Source: an uncultured Candidatus Planktophila sp. (lineage in GTDB: Bacteria > Actinomycetota > Actinomycetes > Nanopelagicales > Nanopelagicaceae). From it: 24,070 bases of DNA. The notes under the pieces are model-generated. The model saw only the letters and a program-made list of their open reading frames with translations. It did not search any database and was not told where the DNA came from. The stretch is from NCBI GenBank assembly GCA_937927965.1, contig CALEZA010000054.1, positions 1-24,070 of the forward strand. Reading direction: 5' to 3'. Positions 16,284 through 21,846 of the stretch are shown in pieces. Positions within the stretch are counted from its first letter, which is position 1, and every line of letters starts with the position of its first letter. The translations under genes and the position numbers were made by a program.

Positions 16284-18085
16284 TACTGTTTCACATTCGC
16301 TTGTTGAGCATGCATAGTCTTTAACTGTCCTGCCGTGAGAGCAACTGGAGCAACTTTTGTGCCTGTAGGTGCAACATGCTCAGATTGAAGAACAAAAGTC
16401 ATTACCTTCTTAAACACTGGTCCACATAGCAATCCACCGAAGTGCCCATTGCGTGGCCTCTGTAGAGTTACATTGATGACATATCGAGGATTATCTGCTG
16501 GTGCAAAACCAATAAATGAAGCTGTATAACCGCTGTACTTTCCCGTAATCGGATCTACGCGTTGAGCTGTTCCTGTCTTTCCCGCAACTCGATAACCTGG
16601 GATAGCTGCACTTTGGGCTGTTCCCTTATCTGAGACCACACTCTCCATCATTAAACGAAGCTTAATTGCAGTATCTTCACTGACTACTCGGACGGAATCT
16701 CTATTTCCTGCTGGAGTGAAGTGGCCTGAAGCATCACTTGTTCCTGCAATAACAGTGGGTGAGACTCGAACTCCGTTATTTGCAATCGTTGCGAAAACGC
16801 TGGTTGCTTGCATTGCAGTGAGTGAATAACCTTGACCGAAGGCCACTGTTGGAGCTGTAGTTCCTGACCACTCTGAAACTGGGTGGAGAATTCCTGCAGA
16901 TTCTCCTGCAAGACCAGAACCAGTTTTGGTTCCGATGCCGAATTTCGTAAGATAGTTATATAACTTCTGACTTCCAAGAGTCTCGCCAACTTTGATTGAA
17001 CCCGTATTGCTTGAGACTGCAAGAATTCCAGTCGTCGTAAGATTCTGCACAGGGTGGCGCTCATGATCTCGGAATGTTTTTCCAGCACGGTAGAGAGTGT
17101 ATGGAACAGAAAATACAGTCTCAGGTGAAATCGTCTTTTCCTCAAGCGCTGCTGCCATGGTCATTACTTTTCCTGTGGAGCCTGGCTCATATACATCTTG
17201 CACCGAAGGGTTTCTCATCAATTCTAATGGGACATCTTTAGTGTTGTTGGGATCAAAAGTCGGAGCTGTTGCATGAGCGATGATTGCTCCAGTTTTTGGA
17301 TCCATCACAATTACAGTTCCATTTAATGCACCTGTGCTTTTCACAGCGTCAGCAATAGCCTTTGCTGCAATCCACTGAACATCTCTATCGATGGTAAGTC
17401 TTACTGTGCTACCTGCTTTAGGAGCGATAATTTCATCCTGAGACCCAGGAATTTCAGCTCCATTTGCTCGCGCATAGGAATATCGCCCTGCTGTTCCCGC
17501 GATAATTGAATTAAGGCTTGATTCAATTCCCGAAGCACCAACTCCATCTGCTCTCACAAATCCCACAAGGGAAGAAATCAGATGTCCTGATGGGTATTCA
17601 CGAATGTATGAGCGCTCTGGAAAGAAACCAATGATGCGACTACCGAGGTCTTTATCATCTAGAGCTGAATTGTGAGCTTCAAGAGCTGCAGTCAATTTAG
17701 CCCATTGTGCTGGACGAGCATTCTTGAGCACCATTGAATATTTACGAGTGCCTGTGATACTCGCCTGCACTTCAGAAACAGTTAATCCTAAGATTGGTGC
17801 TACGAATGCAGCGGTCTTTGCTGGGTTACTAATTTGAGTCTGGTCGACAACAATGCTGATTGCAGAGACGCTCCGAGCAAATGCAACTCCATTGATATCT
17901 GTGATGGACCCTCTAGGAGCCTGGACAATTCGAGTTGTCTCCATCTCATCGATTGCGCGGAGCTTGTAATTTCCTGCCTGAATGATCTGAACACGAACTA
18001 GTTGAACGGTGAAAAGAGAGAGAATCACAATAAATGCAAAAGCAAGAGTCTGAATTCGAGATTTAGCGAGAAGCAGATTACCCAC
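16283..18085 (-). CDS. ftsI: Septal transpeptidase FtsI (class B PBP)
   Basis: Crosslinks septal peptidoglycan as partner of FtsW. At 600 residues: short cytoplasmic tail, one membrane segment at about 11-30, PBP dimerisation domain at about 54-210 containing RGSITDINGVAFA (58-70), and the penicillin-binding domain with nucleophile S303 in STGK, SSN at 358-360 and KTGT at 503-506. No PASTA repeats are present. It starts at GTG and overlaps the upstream ftsL by 8 bases; the N-terminal membrane segment directly follows this start, which supports it. Also called pbpB or PBP3 in other Actinobacteria. Confidence 0.97.
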   Translation of the reverse strand: MGNLLLAKSRIQTLAFAFIVILSLFTVQLVRVQIIQAGNYKLRAIDEMETTRIVQAPRGSITDINGVAFARSVSAISIVVDQTQISNPAKTAAFVAPILGLTVSEVQASITGTRKYSMVLKNARPAQWAKLTAALEAHNSALDDKDLGSRIIGFFPERSYIREYPSGHLISSLVGFVRADGVGASGIESSLNSIIAGTAGRYSYARANGAEIPGSQDEIIAPKAGSTVRLTIDRDVQWIAAKAIADAVKSTGALNGTVIVMDPKTGAIIAHATAPTFDPNNTKDVPLELMRNPSVQDVYEPGSTGKVMTMAAALEEKTISPETVFSVPYTLYRAGKTFRDHERHPVQNLTTTGILAVSSNTGSIKVGETLGSQKLYNYLTKFGIGTKTGSGLAGESAGILHPVSEWSGTTAPTVAFGQGYSLTAMQATSVFATIANNGVRVSPTVIAGTSDASGHFTPAGNRDSVRVVSEDTAIKLRLMMESVVSDKGTAQSAAIPGYRVAGKTGTAQRVDPITGKYSGYTASFIGFAPADNPRYVINVTLQRPRNGHFGGLLCGPVFKKVMTFVLQSEHVAPTGTKVAPVALTAGQLKTMHAQQANVKQ

Positions 18086-18491
18086 GAGCCGACTCCTCTG
18101 GGGAGAGGTTGAGGAAAATTGGAGTCTCTGATTGCTTCATCCCTAGCGCAATAGCTGCATTAGCAAGTGCATCAGGAGTGGAATGGGCATCAATCTTGCG
18201 AATGATTGCATCTCTTTGATCTGCAACGGTCTTAGCTTCTAGCTTGAGATTAGAGAGAGTAAATGCATCTTGTGCCAGAAGAGTATTTATTCCAAGAAGA
18301 AAGAGAAATCCAAGAAATCCTGCAGTGCTCACGAAAATTGCAAAGTACTTTGTGCTCGCTTGTTGTGCCACAGATATTTGTGGGAATGCACCATGGAGAA
18401 TTTTCGCCGTTGTTTCAGCGACTTGGCGAGAGATCTGTACCGTAAAGCTATCAGGGCGAGAGTTTGTTGAGCGAGCAGTTACTGAACTCAT
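18078..18491 (-). CDS. ftsL: FtsL-like bitopic division protein
   Basis: 137-residue protein with an N-terminal cytoplasmic part of about 46 residues, one membrane segment at about 47-69, then a short predicted coiled coil at about 75-102 and the C-terminal LGMKQSETPIFLNL stretch (116-129), similar to the LGM..P.FL pattern of actinobacterial FtsL. FtsL pairs with FtsB and FtsQ and activates FtsWI. Sequence conservation in this family is low, so the call leans on topology and position between rsmH and ftsI. It overlaps rsmH by 4 bases and ftsI by 8. Confidence 0.85.
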   Translation of the reverse strand: MSSVTARSTNSRPDSFTVQISRQVAETTAKILHGAFPQISVAQQASTKYFAIFVSTAGFLGFLFLLGINTLLAQDAFTLSNLKLEAKTVADQRDAIIRKIDAHSTPDALANAAIALGMKQSETPIFLNLSPEESARG

Positions 18492-19429
18492 GCCGCCACC
18501 CTCTCGATCGCACGAAGGCGCACAGAGGCAGCTCGTGAATTCTCCTCAATCTCTTGACTACTTGGCTTCTCGCTTGAGTTAAAGACCAATTTAAACTTTG
18601 CTGCATACTCAGGAAGTTCAATAGGCAATTCACGAGGGCTCTTGGATGTCGATGCATCAGCAAACTTTTCTTTCACAATCTTGTCTTCAAGAGATTGGAA
18701 AGACATCACAACTACTCTTCCACCAACGACTACCCGTTCAAGTGCCTGTGGAATTGCTCTCTCGATTGCACCTAACTCATCGTTGACAGCGATACGAAGA
18801 GCTTGGAAAGTGCGCTTTGCAGGATTGCCGCCTGTTCTGCGTGTGGCAGCGGGGATACTCTCTTTAACGAGAGTTGCAAGGGCGACTGTTGATGTAAGCG
18901 GTGCAATTGCTCTCGCTTTGACTACATTTTCAACTATGCGAGTTGCGAACTTCTCTTCACCATAAACACGGAGAATTCGCACTAACTCACCTGGCTCATA
19001 TGTGTTGAGAATTTCACCTGCAGTGATTCCACGACTTTGATCCATACGCATATCAAGAGGAGCTTCATGGGAATAAGAAAAACCACGCTCTGACTCATCG
19101 AGTTGCATGGAAGAAACACCTAAATCAAAAAGTGCTCCATTAATTTCTGAGAAACCAAAACCTTTTAGTACTTCATTGAAGTGATCAAAAACGCTGTGTG
19201 CTGACTTGAAGCGATCTCCAAAGGGCGCAAGGCGTGTTCTCGCTTTATCGAGAGCATCCATGTCTCGATCAATTCCAATAACTGTAAGATTTTCAAATCG
19301 TTCAAGAAGAGCTTCTGTGTGGCCACCTAATCCAAGAGTGGCATCGACGACGACCGGATGTGAAGAGGCAAGAATTGATGGAGTGAGGAGCTCGACGCAG
19401 CGATCGCGCATTACTGATACATGTATCAC
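18488..19429 (-). CDS. rsmH: 16S rRNA (cytosine-1402 N4) methyltransferase
   Basis: SAM-dependent enzyme (formerly MraW) that methylates N4 of C1402 in the ribosomal P site. At 313 residues it has the SAM-binding VVDATLGLGGHTEAL (27-41) and IGIDRDMDAL (51-60), DLGVSSMQLD (102-111), RGFSY, and KRTFQALRIAVN in the second half. GTG is chosen as start because HVSVM at residues 3-7 matches the usual HxPV(M/L) start of the family, and GGGGGAG lies just upstream at 19434-19440. An ATG at residue 7 is the alternative. A 246-base leader with a structured RNA precedes it. Confidence 0.96.
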   Translation of the reverse strand: MIHVSVMRDRCVELLTPSILASSHPVVVDATLGLGGHTEALLERFENLTVIGIDRDMDALDKARTRLAPFGDRFKSAHSVFDHFNEVLKGFGFSEINGALFDLGVSSMQLDESERGFSYSHEAPLDMRMDQSRGITAGEILNTYEPGELVRILRVYGEEKFATRIVENVVKARAIAPLTSTVALATLVKESIPAATRRTGGNPAKRTFQALRIAVNDELGAIERAIPQALERVVVGGRVVVMSFQSLEDKIVKEKFADASTSKSPRELPIELPEYAAKFKLVFNSSEKPSSQEIEENSRAASVRLRAIERVAA

Positions 19430-19481
19430 TTGACTCCCCCACTTTCTTTGATTAAGGCTTCACATCAATTTCTAGGCTGAA

Positions 19482-19595
19482 CACTCATCTCTGGTCACCG
19501 CCGGCCGACGGATTGTGTTTTCGAAAGCGACGTCGGGGAAGAGACGCCGCTGTCGGCCCTATAGCTATTAGGTCGGCGGTGGCCACAAATGAGTG
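19482..19595 (-). ncRNA. mraW RNA motif-like structured leader of rsmH
   Basis: On the minus strand this 114-base segment folds into nested perfect stems: 19589-19595 with 19482-19488 (7 bp), 19583-19585 with 19492-19494, 19575-19580 with 19497-19502 (ACCGCC with GGCGGT), 19552-19558 with 19503-19509 (GGCCGAC with GTCGGCC), and 19545-19551 with 19526-19532 (7 bp with one G-U). The mraW RNA motif is a known comparative-genomics prediction in the 5' leaders of actinobacterial mraW (rsmH) operons, and position and strand agree. It is also GC-rich inside an AT-rich gap. Assignment to that motif is from context, not from a covariance search; the folding itself is directly visible. Function of the motif is unknown. 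Confidence 0.8.
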
Positions 19596-19600
19596 GAGCC

Positions 19601-19640
19601 CTATTGAGTTGTTACTTACTTTTTTTCTATTCAGTTGTTA
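19601..19640 (-). repeat. 14-bp direct repeat pair upstream of the rsmH leader RNA
   Basis: On the + strand CTATTGAGTTGTTA (19601-19614) and CTATTCAGTTGTTA (19627-19640) are 13/14 identical with starts 26 bp apart. They lie in the AT-rich part of the gap between mraZ and the structured RNA. A regulator site or promoter-associated element is possible; I see no convincing -35/-10 pair there. Confidence 0.7.
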
Positions 19641-19675
19641 TTAAGTTTTTCTTTTAAATATTTTTTGCTGATGTT

Positions 19676-20107
19676 CTAGAAAAGTCCCGGAAAAACTTCT
19701 TCAGAGACATCAGCAAAACTCTCTTCGCGATCTGCGAGGTACTTCTCCCACGCAGCGCTATCCCAGATTTCAACTCTGGTATTTGCGCCAATAACGACGC
19801 ACTCTTTTTCAAGGCCTGCATATGAGCGAAGGCCTGCTGGAATAGTGATTCGACCCTGGCGATCTGGAATTTCATCGTGTGCGCCTGCAAACATCACGCG
19901 CTGGTAATCACGAGCAGCTTTAGCGGTGACAGGTGCCTGACGAAGGGTCTCTGTGATGTGGGCAAATTCAGAAGCTGGAAATACATAGAGGCAACGCTCT
20001 TGGCCTTTGGTGATGACAAGGCCTGGGGAGAGCTCATCGCGGAATTTGGCAGGAAGAATCAAGCGTCCCTTCTCATCGAGACGAGGTTCATGGGTTCCCA
20101 AGAACAT
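19676..20107 (-). CDS. mraZ: Transcriptional regulator MraZ
   Basis: DNA-binding protein of 143 residues made of two SpoVT/AbrB-like (swapped-hairpin) halves, each with the family DxxGRxxxPxxxR pattern: D11, G14, R15, P19, R23 in the first and D82, G85, R86, P90, R94 in the second. MraZ forms ring-shaped oligomers that bind short direct repeats in front of its own gene and control the division cluster. A 10-bp-period array lies 54 bases upstream. The ATG is supported by the typical [15 protein letters not shown] start. A gap of 246 bases separates it from rsmH. Confidence 0.97.
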   Translation of the reverse strand: MFLGTHEPRLDEKGRLILPAKFRDELSPGLVITKGQERCLYVFPASEFAHITETLRQAPVTAKAARDYQRVMFAGAHDEIPDRQGRITIPAGLRSYAGLEKECVVIGANTRVEIWDSAAWEKYLADREESFADVSEEVFPGLF

Positions 20108-20134
20108 TGATTTTCACCGCCTTCCCCAAGGTCG

Positions 20135-20155
20135 TAAGCGTGAATCCAGCGCTTA
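20135..20155. repeat. Inverted repeat in the mraZ leader
   Basis: TAAGCG (20135-20140) and CGCTTA (20150-20155) are a perfect 6-bp inverted repeat with a 9-base spacer, lying between the repeat array and the mraZ start. It may be an operator or a small leader hairpin; the position would overlap the expected promoter, for which I cannot name clear elements. Confidence 0.4.
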
Positions 20156-20160
20156 ATCCC

Positions 20161-20240
20161 CCACTTTACACCACTTTCCCCCAAAATCAACCACCCTTAG
20201 CCACTTTTCTCCCTCCCACACCCCACCTCCCCCCACCGAC
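20161..20240 (-). promoter_or_regulatory. Decameric repeat array, putative MraZ operator
   Basis: Eight consecutive 10-base units start at 20161, 20171, and so on to 20231, each beginning with CC on the + strand. Units at 20161, 20171 and 20201 begin CCACTTT; the others are degenerate (for example CCACCCT at 20191 and CCCCACC at 20221 and 20231). Read on the mraZ strand the core is AAAGTGG followed by three variable bases. This equals the AAAGTG(T/G) plus 3-base spacer site reported for mollicute MraZ and shares the 10-bp period of the E. coli TGGGN sites. Autoregulation through this array is inferred. Confidence 0.8.
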
Positions 20241-20251
20241 TTCAGGGCATG

Positions 20252-20284
20252 AAAAAACCGACCTGCCAGATGGCCAGGTCGGTT
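20252..20284 (-). terminator. Rho-independent terminator of the dnaE-dinB-DUF3040 unit
   Basis: On the minus strand AACCGACCTG pairs perfectly with CAGGTCGGTT (20256-20265 with 20275-20284 on the + strand), and the stem runs directly into a T-run (complement of the six A at 20252-20257). It lies 29 bases past the DUF3040 stop and ahead of the mraZ operator, so it insulates the two units. Confidence 0.9.
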
Positions 20285-20302
20285 GGGGTGGTCGGTTGGG
20301 GT
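20277..20302. repeat. Perfect 13-bp tandem duplication at the terminator
   Basis: GGTCGGTTGGGGT occurs twice head to tail at 20277-20289 and 20290-20302. The first copy contains one arm of the terminator stem, so the transcript carries two alternative 5' arms (AACCGACC). Confidence 0.9.
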
Positions 20303-20313
20303 GCTACTTCAAG

Positions 20314-20661
20314 TTACTCGAAGTTGCGCTGATCCCATCTCTCTTGGAGGCGATCATTGAGGGAGCGGCGAGCGCTCTTAGCCTTGCCACCTACTCGTGG
20401 AGCTCCAGAGCTCAATGAGCGAACTCCGCTAATTACGCCTGTCAGGGCGATAGCAAAGCCTGCAATTCCAAGGGGGGTAATCTGAGAGATAAGGCCTGTA
20501 AAGAGGATTGCAAAGCCAATGGCAAGAAGGGCAACACCACGAAGGAGTGAGCCACTAATTTTTGGTGAGGCCGTTAATGTTGACTGCAGGCGCGGATCAT
20601 CAGAGGCAAGGGCTGCCTCCATCTCCTCTAATAAGCGTCGTTCTCGCTCAGAAAGTGCCAT
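20314..20661 (-). CDS. DUF3040 family membrane protein
   Basis: 115 residues. The N terminus MALSERERRLLEEME followed by LASDDPRLQSTL is the DUF3040 signature: an acidic amphipathic helix with a DDPR motif. Two hydrophobic segments follow at about 38-60 and 62-82, then a basic tail. The family is confined largely to Actinobacteria and often lies beside mraZ or dinB; its function is unknown. It starts 24 bases after dinB and is the last gene before the terminator. ATG is supported by the typical N terminus. Confidence 0.88.
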   Translation of the reverse strand: MALSERERRLLEEMEAALASDDPRLQSTLTASPKISGSLLRGVALLAIGFAILFTGLISQITPLGIAGFAIALTGVISGVRSLSSGAPRVGGKAKSARRSLNDRLQERWDQRNFE

Positions 20662-20685
20662 AGCCCCACAATAGAACAGTTATCG

Positions 20686-21846
20686 CTAATCGTCATCTTT
20701 AATAAGGCGACCTGGGCGAACGCTCTGGCTGCCAAAGCGGGCACGAGCCTGATCGATAGCTGAATCAGCCTGCCTCCACCCCTTCTCGCGTGAGCCAAGG
20801 GTGAGCTGCTCATGAGCTCCTTCCTGGAGGTTTTCCAATGAGACCCCCACAAGGCGCAGGCGAGCTCTCTCTATTTTGAGAGCCTGATAGAGGGTTCGCA
20901 CAACCTCATAGATCTCTTGGGTGCTATCGATAGCAAGAGGCATAGTCTTGGAACGATTGATTGTGGTGAAATCGGCAAAACGAACCTTGATGCTAATGGT
21001 CTTGGTAAAGAGCTCTCTATCCCGCAGGCGAGCAGATGCCTTCTCGGTTAAACGGAGGAATTCACGCAAGATTGCCTCAGGGTCATCTAAATCTCGAGCA
21101 AAGGTTTCCGCCGCGCTAATGCTCTTATCAGGTTCATCATTGCTGACCTCTCTGAAGTCTCTCCCCCAAGCAAGTTCATAGAGTGATGCACCTGATGCTT
21201 CACCAAGTGCTCGTATCAATGTGGAGCGAGGGGTTTGAGCAATATCGCCGATGGTGTGAAGACCCAACCGCTCGAGTGCTTCACCAGTTTTTGGCCCCAC
21301 TCCCCACATCGCACCGACTGGTAGTGGATGGAGAAACTCCAATACTCGATCAGGTGTAATTTCAAGAAGACCGTTGGGTTTGCAATGCTGAGATGCCAGC
21401 TTTGCAATGAACTTCGACTCTGCAATTCCCACAGAACATGTAATGCCTTCTTGCTTCTGCACCTGCTCGCGGATCTTCATCGCAATCTCTCTACCTGTTC
21501 CCATAAGTTTGCGTGCACCTGTCACATCGAGAAATGCTTCATCGAGTGAGATGGGTTCTACTTTGGGTGTGTAAGTTGCGAAGATCTCCATCACTCTGGC
21601 AGATATCTCTGAATATCTCTGGTGATCAGGTGGAATAAAGATTGCATGTGGAGCCATGCGTTGAGCTCTCCCCACAGGCATTGCAGCACGGATTCCAAAT
21701 TTTCTGGCCGCGTAATTGGCAGAGAGCACTACGCCTCTGACTCCTGCTCCCACTACAACTGCTTTGCCTCGCAACTCTGGGTGATCGAGTTCAGCAACGG
21801 ATGCATAGAAGGCATCCATATCAACATGGAGAATTGTTGAACTCAT
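20686..21846 (-). CDS. dinB: DNA polymerase IV (DinB, Y-family translesion polymerase)
   Basis: Error-prone polymerase that bypasses lesions or extends misaligned primers. At 386 residues the catalytic carboxylates are intact: D9 in HVDMDAFYASV and D102-E103 in SLDEAFLD. This separates it from ImuB, the inactive relative found beside DnaE2 in imu cassettes. YAARKFGIRAAMP (45-57), GVGPKT in the helix-hairpin-helix region, and the little-finger domain follow. EQLTL at 346-350 near the C terminus looks like a beta-clamp-binding motif. The ATG overlaps the upstream dnaE stop by 4 bases (ATGA), suggesting coupled translation. Confidence 0.96.
   Translation of the reverse strand: MSSTILHVDMDAFYASVAELDHPELRGKAVVVGAGVRGVVLSANYAARKFGIRAAMPVGRAQRMAPHAIFIPPDHQRYSEISARVMEIFATYTPKVEPISLDEAFLDVTGARKLMGTGREIAMKIREQVQKQEGITCSVGIAESKFIAKLASQHCKPNGLLEITPDRVLEFLHPLPVGAMWGVGPKTGEALERLGLHTIGDIAQTPRSTLIRALGEASGASLYELAWGRDFREVSNDEPDKSISAAETFARDLDDPEAILREFLRLTEKASARLRDRELFTKTISIKVRFADFTTINRSKTMPLAIDSTQEIYEVVRTLYQALKIERARLRLVGVSLENLQEGAHEQLTLGSREKGWRQADSAIDQARARFGSQSVRPGRLIKDDD

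Noticed and set aside
16684..17145. Minus-strand 153-codon frame inside ftsI
   Set aside because: Alternative frame of the transpeptidase domain on the same strand; glutamine- and serine-rich translation typical of a shadow frame.
19430..19675. Small RNA-coupled peptide or missed gene between mraZ and rsmH
   Set aside because: No frame with a ribosome binding site and coding character; the stretch is explained by a structured RNA plus AT-rich DNA.
20161..20240. Possible CRISPR array
   Set aside because: Repeat units are 10 bp with no spacers of the usual length and no cas genes nearby; a regulator array explains it better.
20107..20418. Plus-strand open frame of 103 codons upstream of mraZ
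   Set aside because: It reads through the decamer array, the terminator and the start of the DUF3040 gene antisense; the proline- and threonine-rich product is a by-product of the repeats.
20686..21846. ImuB instead of DinB
   Set aside because: The catalytic D9, D102 and E103 are all present, whereas ImuB lacks them.
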